A DNA stretch of 64,000 bases from Brevibacillus porteri. Its GTDB lineage: Bacteria > Bacillota > Bacilli > Brevibacillales > Brevibacillaceae. A program made the translations under genes and the position numbers. The DNA lies in contig NZ_PXZO01000019.1 in the NCBI RefSeq assembly GCF_003013475.1, positions 1-64,000 on the forward strand, read 5' to 3'. The first letter of the stretch is position 1. Every line of letters begins with the position of its first letter. The notes beneath the pieces are model-generated. The model did no database searches. It saw nothing but the letters and a program-made list of their open reading frames with translations, and was not told the origin of the DNA. Shown piece by piece: positions 16,202-25,157 of the stretch.

Positions 16202-16471
16202 ATGGCAAATGATTTGTTTTACTTGTACGACGAAGCTGAGGATACACGAACGCGCTTTGTCAGCTTCACGGGCGAAGCTACACGTTTTGACCTCGCGATT
16301 ACAACGACCAACCGTTTTTATGGGAAGGCGATTGTCATCAACATTCAAAATGGACGCTCCGCTATTATTGGACATGATGATCTGGAAGAAGAAGGCTATC
16401 TGGAATTCGCGTTCAACTTGAACGAGAGTGAAGCAGAAGAATTGAAATCATTTTTGGAAGCAGCTATTTAA
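16202..16471 (+). CDS. Small DUF3055-type protein
   Basis: An 89-residue protein resembling the DUF3055 family (start MANDLFYLYDEAEDTRTRFV, end acidic and helical). Function is unknown. It is probably co-transcribed with glpX, and a strong terminator follows. The family assignment is from memory of the profile and is moderate. Confidence 0.7.
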   Translation: MANDLFYLYDEAEDTRTRFVSFTGEATRFDLAITTTNRFYGKAIVINIQNGRSAIIGHDDLEEEGYLEFAFNLNESEAEELKSFLEAAI

Positions 16472-16477
16472 TTCACC

Positions 16478-16512
16478 AAAGGAAGAGCGATTGAGGGCTC
16501 TTCCTTTTTTTA
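16478..16512 (+). terminator. Terminator of the glpX unit
   Basis: AAAGGAAGAGC (16478-16488) pairs with GCTCTTCC and a run of seven T follows. Confidence 0.9.
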
Positions 16513-16616
16513 TTTGTAGCTCCCGCCCATTTCCTACTGGACAATGCTCCTTACAGGCGTATGCCTCGTATACTGCTACTGCACAGACAGATAACGAGAG
16601 GAGTGCGAATCGCATC

Positions 16617-17075
16617 ATGCAATCTTATCCATACGACCAAAGCTCATACGATCAAAACTCATACGACCAAAGCTCATATGACCAAAATCAATACCATCAA
16701 ACTCAATATGATCAAAACGAATACGATCAAAACCAATTTGTTCCCGCTCAATATGACCAACCACCTTATTACTCAGCAGACCAGGATTTTCGATACATTC
16801 CAGAAGATCAGGCACACCCAGTCTTTTTCCGAAGAAGACGAGGTCCTGAAGTCGTTGTCGTCCCACAGCCATATCCTTGGTGGGGATGCAATACATGCTG
16901 GCCTGGCTATTGGCCCACATGGGGCTGGCCTGGTTGGGGACCCGGTGGTTTTGGTGGTCCTGGTGGTTTTGGTGGTCCCGGTGGTTTTGGTGGTCCCGGT
17001 GGTATTGGTGGACTCGGTGGTATTGGCGGACCCGGTGGTTTTGGCGGACCCGGTGGTTTTGGCGGCGGTTTTTAG
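16617..17075 (+). CDS. YDQ-repeat, Trp/Gly-rich coat-like protein
   Basis: A 152-residue low-complexity protein in three parts. Residues 6-50 are five-residue repeats of the form YDQ(N/S)(S/Q). Residues 70-110 contain RRRRGPEVVVVP and a Trp/Pro/Cys-rich stretch with CNTCWPGYW. Residues 108-152 are six-residue GGFGGP repeats. There is no signal peptide. Such composition is seen in spore coat, exosporium and other structural proteins; that role is inferred. The ATG has GAGAGGAG 13 bases upstream, rather far. Confidence 0.7.
   Translation: MQSYPYDQSSYDQNSYDQSSYDQNQYHQTQYDQNEYDQNQFVPAQYDQPPYYSADQDFRYIPEDQAHPVFFRRRRGPEVVVVPQPYPWWGCNTCWPGYWPTWGWPGWGPGGFGGPGGFGGPGGFGGPGGIGGLGGIGGPGGFGGPGGFGGGF
16632..16740 (+). 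repeat. 15-bp tandem repeats in the YDQ region
   Basis: Imperfect 15-base units (TAYGAYCAAARCTCA type) repeat about seven times and encode the YDQSS-like pentapeptides. Confidence 0.8.
16941..17070 (+). repeat. 18-bp tandem repeats in the glycine region
   Basis: Imperfect 18-base units (GGTGGTTTTGGTGGTCCC type) repeat about seven times and encode GGFGGP. Near-identical units such as these can change copy number by slippage. Confidence 0.8.
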
Positions 17076-17086
17076 ATCGAAAAACG

Positions 17087-17117
17087 AAAAGAGCCCTGAC
17101 ATACAGGGCTCTTTTTT
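17087..17117 (+). terminator. Terminator of the YDQ-repeat gene
   Basis: AAAAGAGCCCTG (17087-17098) pairs with CAGGGCTCTTTT and is followed by T residues. Confidence 0.9.
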
Positions 17118-17142
17118 ATGCTTCGGTTATTCTGATTCTTTT

Positions 17143-17772
17143 TTAGGATTCACGTTTCGGCGTATTTGGTACTGTTGGGACTTTATCGCGTTCGCGATTG
17201 GGTTTCAATTGATTGGGACGGCGCTCTCGTGAGTTGGAATCCTTGCCGTTTTTATCGGGTCGATCCTTTTGAAACTTTGGCTTCTCCCCACGCTCGTTTC
17301 TCCCTGCCCCATTGCGATCAGCGCCAGCATTGTTCTGGCGATCCTGTTTATTTTGACGCGGGTGATAGCGTCTGCGATCTTTTCGTTCTACAAAAGGCGA
17401 AGAGCCACCCTCTTCACGGGGGATGTCCTGACGAATATCAATGATGACATCAAAGCCAGCTTCGTCTTGCCCGCTCTGGTCGTCACCGTTGCCAACGTTT
17501 GCTTTTACTTTGCGTAAAACGAAGTACGGACAACCAAAATTGCAGAACTCATGCAGGTACTCATCCAAAGCGGCGATCCGCTGCTCGAACGGTACTTTGC
17601 GATTAGCGTCAGTATAAAACCCACGAAGACGAAGCTGACCATAGCCCCAGTCCCCTACAATAAAATCGTACTTGTCGAGGATGTCGCTATAGCGCTCCTT
17701 GAACGCTTCAAGGTTCCAGCCGTCTCGATTTACTTCCATGACTTCATAAGTACCGGCTTGCGTGCGAATCAA
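17143..17772 (-). CDS. yutD: YutD (DUF1027) with long basic tail
   Basis: The N-terminal part of about 100 residues matches the YutD family (NRDGWNLEAFKERYSDILDKYDFIVGDWGYGQLRLRGFY). After residue 125 comes an unusual tail of some 80 residues rich in Arg, Lys, Asn, Gln and Pro, probably disordered, unlike the roughly 100-residue Bacillus proteins. Function is unknown; the tail could bind nucleic acid. The frame opens at 17823, but a TTG at 17772 has a perfect AAGGAGG eight bases upstream. Confidence 0.75.
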   Translation of the reverse strand: MIRTQAGTYEVMEVNRDGWNLEAFKERYSDILDKYDFIVGDWGYGQLRLRGFYTDANRKVPFEQRIAALDEYLHEFCNFGCPYFVLRKVKANVGNGDDQSGQDEAGFDVIIDIRQDIPREEGGSSPFVERKDRRRYHPRQNKQDRQNNAGADRNGAGRNERGEKPKFQKDRPDKNGKDSNSRERRPNQLKPNRERDKVPTVPNTPKRES

Positions 17773-17896
17773 ACTCGCTTCCTCCTTACGCATGTATACT
17801 ATGTCCATCTTATCATATTTCACGCAACATGAGCTAAATTTCCCACGATAACTGACCTGTGCCTTTGGACATTCTATCGTGTAGGGGGTGTTACCA

Positions 17897-18745
17897 TTGA
17901 AAAAGACATGGTTGTATCCTGCGATTGCAGGTATTGCGCTCTTAGCTACTGGTTGTTACAACAATGCTGCGCCTAACTACACGCATCCGAACAAGACGAT
18001 GTCGTACCAGTCTGCTCCGCACGTTCGAAATTTTGATGGAATGCACGTCCGCAACTACGATGGCATGGGACTGACCAACAATGCTGGGATTAACAACGGT
18101 GTATATCCAAATGGTACCTCTCCACGAGCAAATGTAAACAACTACAACGCCTTCACCAGCGGGATGAGACCGTACAATGCCTTTACGGATCATAAAGCTG
18201 GTATGGGTACGGGTACAGCAGGTGTTTACAATACTCCGACCGGAAGACACCATTCCATTTATCAACAGCATTCTTGGAACCGCGGTGGAGCAGGAGTCAT
18301 GCAAACCGGAATGCCACGCATGGGCTATGCGCAGACTGACCGTCAGCATATGAAAACCGCCAGTGTAACAAACGTCTATGTAGACCGTGATGCATTGGCA
18401 AAAGCTGTAGGGAATGTCACTGCCAGTTGCCCTGGCGTTCAGCGCTCTACGGTCTTGGTAACGGATAAAGAAGTTTTTGTAGGTGTGCACACACAAGGAG
18501 CAGATGCGCACACAGCGAAAAAACAGGCAAAAATGAACGCTGAATCGGTTTCACCACGCTATTACAAAGTGTATGTTACCGATAATCCGAATGACATCCA
18601 AGAAATCGCTCGTGTAGCAAGCCGCTCCAGCAACGTGAGTACAGCACGTACAGAAGATGCGAAAAGCATTGAAACGCTTATCAAGCGTATGGGTGGAGCA
18701 TCCCATAACGTGAAGGCAACTCACAAAGCTACAACCAGTCGCTAA
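17897..18745 (+). CDS. YhcN/YlaJ-type spore lipoprotein
   Basis: A 282-residue lipoprotein with a basic start, a short hydrophobic run and the lipobox LLATGC. The middle is rich in Asn, Tyr, Gly and Met repeats (NAFTSGMRPYNAFTDH). The C-terminal 120 residues look like the YhcN/YlaJ sporulation lipoprotein domain (ALAKAVGNVTASCPGVQ, then VLVTDKEVFVGV). Position next to yutD and lipA matches B. subtilis yutC. The TTG at 17897 follows AGGGGG by eight bases and is preferred over the GTG at 17888. Confidence 0.75.
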   Translation: MKKTWLYPAIAGIALLATGCYNNAAPNYTHPNKTMSYQSAPHVRNFDGMHVRNYDGMGLTNNAGINNGVYPNGTSPRANVNNYNAFTSGMRPYNAFTDHKAGMGTGTAGVYNTPTGRHHSIYQQHSWNRGGAGVMQTGMPRMGYAQTDRQHMKTASVTNVYVDRDALAKAVGNVTASCPGVQRSTVLVTDKEVFVGVHTQGADAHTAKKQAKMNAESVSPRYYKVYVTDNPNDIQEIARVASRSSNVSTARTEDAKSIETLIKRMGGASHNVKATHKATTSR

Positions 18746-18768
18746 AGCCCTCTCCCCTATATAGTGAA

Positions 18769-18812
18769 AAACCCCCTCTTTTCCGCTCGTGTAGGGCGGT
18801 TTGAGGGGGTTA
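18769..18812. terminator. Bidirectional terminator between spore lipoprotein gene and lipA
   Basis: AACCCCCTC (18770-18778) pairs with GAGGGGGTT (18803-18811). The T run is on the minus strand, so it mainly serves lipA. Confidence 0.75.
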
Positions 18813-18816
18813 CTTA

Positions 18817-19719
18817 TTATTGCGCTTTCGGCATGGATTCTTTCGCAATCGTTTCCTTCGCGGCACTCGCCTGCTCGTGAGCGTGGTACGAGCTGCGTAC
18901 TAATGGACCTGACTCCACGTGACTAAAGCCACGCTTCATGCCTTCATCCTTCAAGTGAGCGAATTCATCTGGATGGTAAAATTTTTCTACCTTCAAATGC
19001 TTCTTGGTCGGTTGCAAATACTGGCCAATCGTCATGATATTGACGTCGACAGAACGCAGGTCATCCATCGTTTCGATGATTTCCTCCATCGTCTCGCCTA
19101 CACCAATCATCAGACTGGACTTCGTCGGAATGCTCGGCTGGAATTCCTTCGCCTTTTTCAACAGTTCCAGCGTCCGATCGTACTTGGCTCTTGCCCGTAC
19201 GCGATCTGACATCCGGCGAACCGCCTCAATGTTGTGGTTTAGTACGTCAGGCTTTGCGTCCATGACCACTTTTAACGCATCCCAGTTCCCCATAAAATCG
19301 GGAATCAATACTTCTACAGAGGCAAACGGCAGTCGACGACGAATCGCACGAATCGTATCGGCAAAAATCTGTGCGCCTCCATCTGCCAAATCATCACGAG
19401 CAACGGAAGTAACAACGACATGCTTCAAACGCATTTGTTCTGCTGCTTCTGCTACACGTTCTGGTTCAGCTGTATCCAGCTCCGTCGGTAGTCCCGTTTT
19501 TACTGCACAAAACCGACAGGCTCGGGTACATATATCACCCAAAATCATGAAAGTTGCTGTACCGCTTGCCCAGCATTCATGAATGTTGGGGCATTTTGCT
19601 TCTTCACAAACGGTATGTAGCGTCTTCGTGCGCATGGTTTGCTTAAGCTCTTTAAAGCTGGCTAGTTCTGATCCTGAAACAAGGTTGATCTTGAGCCACT
19701 CCGGCTTGCGTTGCGTCAT
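18817..19719 (-). CDS. lipA: Lipoyl synthase
   Basis: A radical SAM enzyme of about 300 residues that inserts two sulfurs into protein-bound octanoyl groups. Both cluster motifs are present: the auxiliary cluster set [12 protein letters not shown] and the radical SAM motif CTRACRFC. The C-terminal RSSYHA motif supplies the serine ligand of the auxiliary cluster. The ATG at 19719 lies eight bases after GAGGAG; an upstream GTG overlaps that site. B. subtilis lipA (yutB) has the same position next to yutC-yutD and lytH. Confidence 0.95.
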   Translation of the reverse strand: MTQRKPEWLKINLVSGSELASFKELKQTMRTKTLHTVCEEAKCPNIHECWASGTATFMILGDICTRACRFCAVKTGLPTELDTAEPERVAEAAEQMRLKHVVVTSVARDDLADGGAQIFADTIRAIRRRLPFASVEVLIPDFMGNWDALKVVMDAKPDVLNHNIEAVRRMSDRVRARAKYDRTLELLKKAKEFQPSIPTKSSLMIGVGETMEEIIETMDDLRSVDVNIMTIGQYLQPTKKHLKVEKFYHPDEFAHLKDEGMKRGFSHVESGPLVRSSYHAHEQASAAKETIAKESMPKAQ

Positions 19720-19820
19720 AGGGCTCACTCCTCATGTGACATCATGATACAAGACAATAACAATCTCCATTATAGAGGTTGGATTTCGGAGGGGCAACCT
19801 CTTTCCTCCCCCGGAAACAA

Positions 19821-22016
19821 TTACCCAATCCGATGCACGGTATGACGGTTCCCTTGACGAAGCAATGACTCCAGCATACGCAGCTCTCGTTCATGACAGG
19901 TGAAAAGAAACACTTGCTGTTCTTGTGCCAGCATCGCGACATAGTCAAGCGTTCGACGCAGACGCTCTTCATCATAATGGACAAAATGATCATCGAAAAA
20001 CAGCGGCAATGGCTCCGTCTGCTTGGCATGATGCACCAATGCCAAACGCTGGGCAAGGTATAGCTGATCGATGGTCCCCGTGGAACATTGGTCCTGTTCG
20101 AGCACCATTTGTTTCGTCGGCGAAAGCAAACGGATGGCAAATCCGTCACGGGGATCGAGTCTGACATCCCGATACGCTCCCCCTGTAATATGCTCGATGA
20201 TCTCTGAAGCCTGCTGATTTACAGCAGGGGTGCTATCCCGTCTCCATTCCCCTACTGCCTCCTGAAGCATTTCCCGAGCCAACTGAAGAGCATCCCGCTT
20301 TTTTTGCAGCTGACGAAGTGCTGCCTGCGCTTCCTCAAGCTCATCAGTCGCGCGAGATAATGACAGGCTCTCATGAACCGCCATCTCCCCATTTCCTCTA
20401 GCCATTTGTTCCCGCAGCTCCTGCAGTCTCTCCTCAATCTCCACCATCTCGATACGCAATTTGCCTTGCTCTGTCTCAAGCGCGTTTTTCTCCTGATCAA
20501 GTAGGGTTCGAAGTGCCTCCCCCCAGCTTGCAGACAGATCAGCCTCCTGCTTCGTTTTCGCCATCTCGGATAGTAGCTGCTCAGATTGTTGCGTGCGCGT
20601 GCTTTTCAGTAGCTCTTCCCGTCTTTCCAAAAATGTATCCCAATTACTCGTCCCCCATTTCTGAACGAGTATGGCGAGTTCAGCATCGAGTGAAGCGATT
20701 TCTTCTTGTACTCTTTGACTTTCCTGTACCGTATCATTTTCTGCTATCTGTTTCGGTTCGCCCGTACTCCCTTTTACTCGCAGCAAGAAAACCCCAAAGC
20801 CGAACAGCAACAAAGCGGCAGTCACAGAAACTCCTCCCAGAACGGGATGTCCACTCACGAAGCCGATTACCCCGAGAACAGAGAATATCCCTGCGCCGCC
20901 CCACATGAGTGCAGCTCCCCGCTTCCTTTTCGCCTGATTGCCTTGGCGAGTCCTTCGTGATGCTGTACTTCGCGGACTTGTGGAAAGGGCCGATACAGCC
21001 AGTGACGCCAAACGAATATGCAATACTTCTCGCTGTTTGAGCAATTGTACGCCTTTTTCATAATCGTGCTGTAAGGGTATGAGCTGGCCATCACTCTGTT
21101 GTACGGCTACCGTCGGCATAGTTACCTGAGTGAAACCACGTCTTGCCTCTTCGTGAATAGCCAGCTCGGCTTCAGAGCGAGCCGTTTGCTCCCACCACGT
21201 CCAGTCTTGTTGACTGACAGGGGCATGGCTTCGTTGCCAGCGTTCCTGCAACGCTTTTGCTTGTCTGGTTGAGCGATCCAGACGCTGCTGCAATCTGCTG
21301 CGCCGCAGTTCTAATTGCTGACATTCTTCTGTGGCTTCCGCTATTTGCAGCGTCAGTTGGCTGATCGTTCGCCACGCTTCTTTTGCGTTTTCCTTCTCCT
21401 GCTCTTTTTGCGCCACCTTCGTAGCGGCTTTTCCCAAAAGTGTATTTTCGGCCCGTTCTTTTTTGCCGATGACCGCAACCTCCCGATCCAGCTCCGCCAA
21501 AATTAGTTGGACAGCCGGATTGGCTTCTTCCGCAGTCGTAAAAGTCGGAATCAAATGCTCAGCCGCCTGAAGTGGTTCCCTCCTGATCCACGTCAAATCC
21601 GTAAATAGACTGCGTGTAAGACCCGTATGCTTTTCGATAAAATTCCGTTCCTTGCGTCTGTCTTCCAAATAAAGATCAGTCATTTCCGTCCATTCGGGGT
21701 CCAAAAAGAGGCGCGCATCCTCCCGTTCCTTCGTCAACTGACGATGGAGGCGATAGGTTTTGCCCGCTAATTTGTACGTAATGATCGTTTCGTACGCACC
21801 ACTCTGCCACGGACGGTATTTTTCATATTCAGGCAAGTATCTTGCCGATTTGACGTAATCACGCTTCATTCCATACAAGGCAGCGAAAATACCTTGTAGG
21901 ATCGTTGATTTTCCTGACTCATTAGGGGCATAAAACAGATTGATGCCTGGAGCAAAACGAAAGGTAGCATCCTGCCATTTTCCGAAGCTCCCCAGCACTA
22001 GCTCCTCTATTTTCAT
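19821..22016 (-). CDS. yhaN: YhaN-like AAA ATPase (SbcC/Rad50-type)
   Basis: A 731-residue ATPase of the SbcC/Rad50 plan. Walker A is APNESGKST near residues 30-38, long coiled-coil segments run through the middle, and the Walker B region is PLPLFFDDHFVH near the C terminus after a signature-like CSTGTIDQLYLAQR. As in B. subtilis YhaN, two hydrophobic helices interrupt the coiled coil (about residues 368-412), suggesting membrane anchoring. It should act with the YhaO nuclease encoded upstream, whose stop overlaps its ATG by four bases. Confidence 0.87.
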   Translation of the reverse strand: MKIEELVLGSFGKWQDATFRFAPGINLFYAPNESGKSTILQGIFAALYGMKRDYVKSARYLPEYEKYRPWQSGAYETIITYKLAGKTYRLHRQLTKEREDARLFLDPEWTEMTDLYLEDRRKERNFIEKHTGLTRSLFTDLTWIRREPLQAAEHLIPTFTTAEEANPAVQLILAELDREVAVIGKKERAENTLLGKAATKVAQKEQEKENAKEAWRTISQLTLQIAEATEECQQLELRRSRLQQRLDRSTRQAKALQERWQRSHAPVSQQDWTWWEQTARSEAELAIHEEARRGFTQVTMPTVAVQQSDGQLIPLQHDYEKGVQLLKQREVLHIRLASLAVSALSTSPRSTASRRTRQGNQAKRKRGAALMWGGAGIFSVLGVIGFVSGHPVLGGVSVTAALLLFGFGVFLLRVKGSTGEPKQIAENDTVQESQRVQEEIASLDAELAILVQKWGTSNWDTFLERREELLKSTRTQQSEQLLSEMAKTKQEADLSASWGEALRTLLDQEKNALETEQGKLRIEMVEIEERLQELREQMARGNGEMAVHESLSLSRATDELEEAQAALRQLQKKRDALQLAREMLQEAVGEWRRDSTPAVNQQASEIIEHITGGAYRDVRLDPRDGFAIRLLSPTKQMVLEQDQCSTGTIDQLYLAQRLALVHHAKQTEPLPLFFDDHFVHYDEERLRRTLDYVAMLAQEQQVFLFTCHERELRMLESLLRQGNRHTVHRIG

Positions 22017-23140
22017 CGAATGGTCCCTCCAATCCGCGCCAAAGCCTCTTGCTTGGCTAACCTGACGATTTCTCGCTCGTCCTCATTTTGCGCACGGGAT
22101 TCCGCCTCTGCCAGCTTGGAAAGCCATCTTCCCCAGACGCCACCCTCTGCGATCAGCTTGTCCTCATCCACATCAGGCCAGGTCTGGTCTGTCAGCTGCA
22201 GCACAAAAAAACGGGAAAATCGCTGTTGAAGGACGGACAATGGAGGCTGAAAATGCGCAGCACGTTCTCCTGTCAGCGTGATGTACATCATATCGGAATC
22301 CTTTTCCTCTGCGAGTTGCTGCTCCATCCGATCAATGAGCTGCTCAGTCGTTTCGACTCCATTCCCTTTGATATCCAGCTTTCTAATTTTGCGTGACTGG
22401 ACAGGAATCGCCGTGAGCTGCAATCTGCCATCATGATCTAGCTCTCCATACAAAACATTACGTTCTCCCGCTTCCTTACTCGTCAATCCTTCTGGAGAGC
22501 CAGGGTAAGCTGCGAACGGTTGTTTTTTGACAGGATGTATGAATTGCTCCGGCTTGTGAATGTGTCCCATCGCAACATAGTCCATGCCCGTCTGTACGAG
22601 CTGCTGCAAGGTGACAGGCGCATACGGATGATGCTCTTCGGCACCTGAATCGGAAAGCACACTGGCATGCAGAACCATCAAATGATGGGCATACCCTTCC
22701 AATTTCCCTGGAAACGTCTCGAGTGGCGACTCGTACACATGTGGCTGCCCAAAGCCCCAGCCATAGATCACGCATGACTTTTCGGGAAATTCATACACAC
22801 CCCACTCGGGTGTAAACCAGTAGACGTTCCCTGACCATTCCAACGTTTGATAAAACGAATCTGCTCGCCACGGATCGTGATTGCCAGGTGCGATCACAAC
22901 AGGGATTGGTGCGATGCTGGCAAAAAGATCACGTAAAAACATCGCAGTTGATCGTCTTCCCCCGTGGTATTCCAGCAAATCTCCGGCAATGAGCCAGAAG
23001 TCTGCTTCCTTTTCTCGGACGAGGTCACGGATTCTTTTCATCGTTTGACGAAAATCATCCTGACGCAGCTCGTAACGCTCCCCCAACATTTGAAGCGGCG
23101 CATCCAGATGGACATCCGCTGTATGAATAAATGACAGCAC
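22013..23140 (-). CDS. yhaO: YhaO-like DNA exonuclease (SbcD/Mre11-type)
   Basis: A 375-residue metallophosphoesterase of the Mre11/SbcD branch. Motifs are HTADVHLDAP, AGDLLEY, APGNHDPW, VLHAS and GHIHKPE. It probably degrades DNA ends in a complex with the YhaN ATPase. The frame opens at 23152 with a GTG inside the ribosome site; the GTG at 23140 is 11 bases after AAGGAG and gives MLSFIHTADVHLD, which fits the family start. Confidence 0.87.
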   Translation of the reverse strand: MLSFIHTADVHLDAPLQMLGERYELRQDDFRQTMKRIRDLVREKEADFWLIAGDLLEYHGGRRSTAMFLRDLFASIAPIPVVIAPGNHDPWRADSFYQTLEWSGNVYWFTPEWGVYEFPEKSCVIYGWGFGQPHVYESPLETFPGKLEGYAHHLMVLHASVLSDSGAEEHHPYAPVTLQQLVQTGMDYVAMGHIHKPEQFIHPVKKQPFAAYPGSPEGLTSKEAGERNVLYGELDHDGRLQLTAIPVQSRKIRKLDIKGNGVETTEQLIDRMEQQLAEEKDSDMMYITLTGERAAHFQPPLSVLQQRFSRFFVLQLTDQTWPDVDEDKLIAEGGVWGRWLSKLAEAESRAQNEDEREIVRLAKQEALARIGGTIR

Positions 23141-23230
23141 GATCAATTCCACTCCTTACATGAAACAGACGAACATACTTTCTCTTTATGATACAGAGGA
23201 AAAGGCTGGATGAAAAGCATCTGTCAGAAC

Positions 23231-23262
23231 GAAAAAACTTCCGCCAGCAGTGACGGAAGTTA
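23231..23262 (-). terminator. Terminator of the DJ-1/PfpI gene
   Basis: AACTTCCG (23236-23243) pairs with CGGAAGTT (23254-23261) and is followed by six T on the minus strand. Confidence 0.85.
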
Positions 23263-23276
23263 GAAGGATTTGGTTT

Positions 23277-23828
23277 TTACTTGAGCAAACGAAGGAATTC
23301 ACGCATGAAGCCTGGCAAGTCTGGCCATGCATGTCCGGAAACAAGATTGCCATCGACATGGAGCGTTTCTGTTTGGTAGATCGCTCCGCACGCCTCTACA
23401 TCGGGTCTGCATGCCTGGTAAGCTGTGATTTCACGTCCGGCTACGTGCTCGCGAACGATGGTCAATACTTGGGAACCATGGCAGATGGCTGCGACTGGCT
23501 TGTTAGTCTCGAAAAAGTGCGCCACAATCGGCTTCAAGTGCTCATTGAGCCTGATATGCTCAGGTGCCCGTCCACCCGGAATAATCAAGGCGTCAAACGC
23601 CTCAGGGTTAATGTCTGAGAATGCAGCATGGGCGGGAAGCTGATAAGCTGGCTTTTCTGTGTATGTCTCACTGTGTGCTTCGAAATCATGGCAAACGGTG
23701 TGTAGGGTTTTCACGCGGGGTGCTGCAATGACCGTTTCATACCCTTCTTCCAAGCAGCGGTAATACGGATAGAAAACCTCCAGTGCTTCTACAGCATCAC
23801 CTGTTACAATCAACACTTTTTTGCTCAT
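23277..23828 (-). CDS. DJ-1/PfpI family protein
   Basis: A 183-residue DJ-1/PfpI protein. The nucleophile elbow AAICHGSQ holds the conserved Cys, and LIIPGGRAPEH supplies the upstream motif with a Glu. Members include deglycases, chaperones and stress-induced proteins; the exact activity is not visible. The ATG at 23828 has GAGGAGG seven bases upstream. It is divergent from lytH. Confidence 0.87.
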   Translation of the reverse strand: MSKKVLIVTGDAVEALEVFYPYYRCLEEGYETVIAAPRVKTLHTVCHDFEAHSETYTEKPAYQLPAHAAFSDINPEAFDALIIPGGRAPEHIRLNEHLKPIVAHFFETNKPVAAICHGSQVLTIVREHVAGREITAYQACRPDVEACGAIYQTETLHVDGNLVSGHAWPDLPGFMREFLRLLK

Positions 23829-24034
23829 CACACAGCCTCCTCATGACGATTTTTAAGGAATACACTCCTCCTGATTTCAATTCTTTGGCTGTACAGTATG
23901 CTCCTGCCTCCTTTCCTGCAAATTTACAAAACTTTCCTCGACAACAACTAAAAAGCTTTCCAAAAGTATCTTGGATAATCCACTCCAACTGGCAGAAACT
24001 ACAACAAAAGACTACGAGGCTGGAGGGAGACGGC

Positions 24035-25042
24035 ATGCGAGTTTTCCGCCTAATCATTCTGATCAGCTTGTGCGTGGTTGCAGCTATTTCACCACTAGAA
24101 TCCGTCGCCGGAGTTGCTCCGTCCGCCAATGAGCAAGACCCGGTTCTTCAAGAGCGCTTGCAAGTTTTTTTGCGCTTGGAATCGATGTACGGCATTCCGT
24201 GGAATTATTTAGCAGCCATTGATCAATACGAGCGAACCATGAAAATACGCCGGAAGAAGCAGGAGCAAGAAAACGTTTCACGACTAACAGCCGTGGACAT
24301 TCCAAGCGATCGTTGGGCAGGTGCATTCAATCCTGATGCAGAGGATACGAATCCGGTATCCATCCAATTTTTTAAAGGCATCGGGATGGATGGAGATGGC
24401 GATGGTGTCGCTGATCGTCACAACGATCTCGATGCACTCACTACCTTCATTCACTACCTATCCCAATACGGCTTCTCCCATGAGGATTGGCAAATTGGTC
24501 TTTGGTCGTACTACCAGCGGGATCGTTCCGTGAAGACGATCAGACAGTTCGCGCAGGTGTATGCAAAGTATCACCATCTGCACCTGGATGAGCGGCATTT
24601 TCCTATCCCTGCGAGGTACGATTACAGCTACCGCAGTACATGGGGGGCACCACGCGGCTGGGGTGGTCGTCGGATCCACGAGGGGACCGATATTTTTGCG
24701 AGTCACGGCACCCCTGTACTCAGCACAGCGTACGGAGTCATTGAGGTAATCGGCTGGAACAGGTTTGGCGGATGGCGGATCGGCATGCGTGACATGGGCA
24801 ATGTTTACCATTACTTCGCACATCTGTCCTCATTTAAAAAGGGATTGAAGCCGGGTGACATCGTGGAGCCAGGAGAAGTGCTCGGATATATCGGCAGCTC
24901 TGGATATGGGAAGCCCGGCACCTCAGGCAAATTCCCTCCCCATTTGCACTACGGTATGTATCGGGAAACAGGTGGCGCAGATTGGTCATTTGATCCTTAT
25001 CCATATTTACGTCGTTGGGAACGGCAAAAGAAGCGGCAATGA
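24035..25042 (+). CDS. lytH: LytH-like M23 peptidase of spore cortex
   Basis: A 335-residue secreted or membrane-anchored peptidase. The N-terminal hydrophobic segment (about residues 5-24) is a signal or anchor. The C-terminal M23 domain has the zinc motifs HEGTDIFA and HLHYGM. LytH (YunA) in B. subtilis cleaves L-Ala-D-Glu in spore peptidoglycan to leave single L-Ala side chains. The position after lipA matches. GGAGGG lies close upstream of the ATG; a longer frame upstream has no family features. Confidence 0.85.
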   Translation: MRVFRLIILISLCVVAAISPLESVAGVAPSANEQDPVLQERLQVFLRLESMYGIPWNYLAAIDQYERTMKIRRKKQEQENVSRLTAVDIPSDRWAGAFNPDAEDTNPVSIQFFKGIGMDGDGDGVADRHNDLDALTTFIHYLSQYGFSHEDWQIGLWSYYQRDRSVKTIRQFAQVYAKYHHLHLDERHFPIPARYDYSYRSTWGAPRGWGGRRIHEGTDIFASHGTPVLSTAYGVIEVIGWNRFGGWRIGMRDMGNVYHYFAHLSSFKKGLKPGDIVEPGEVLGYIGSSGYGKPGTSGKFPPHLHYGMYRETGGADWSFDPYPYLRRWERQKKRQ

Positions 25043-25056
25043 AGCCGCTTCTTTTT
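25028..25056 (+). terminator. Terminator of lytH
   Basis: AAGAAGCGGC pairs with GCCGCTTCTT and is followed by T residues. The left arm lies inside the last codons of lytH. Confidence 0.85.
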
Positions 25057-25074
25057 TATGGGCAGCTCTTTTCA

Positions 25075-25131
25075 TTGACAGACATCATCTGTAAAAATAC
25101 AATAAAAATAGAAAAACTGGACAGTCGTCCA
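25075..25131 (+). promoter_or_regulatory. Consensus promoter and operator of the tetR-aldehyde dehydrogenase operon
   Basis: TTGACA (25075-25080), a 17-base spacer and TACAAT (25098-25103) form a near-perfect SigA promoter. Just downstream, TGGAC-agtc-GTCCA (25118-25131) is an inverted repeat placed where a TetR-type repressor would block initiation or elongation. Autoregulation is inferred. Confidence 0.7.
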
Positions 25132-25146
25132 AAAAAAAAAAAAAAA
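25131..25146 (+). repeat. Run of 16 A in the tetR leader
   Basis: Sixteen consecutive A residues lie between the operator and the ribosome site (AGAGGTG) of the tetR gene. Tracts of this length are prone to slippage. Confidence 0.85.
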
Positions 25147-25157
25147 GAGGTGAAAAA

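Noticed and set aside
16632-17070. CRISPR-like array
   Set aside because: The repeats are contiguous, in frame and coding, without unique spacers.
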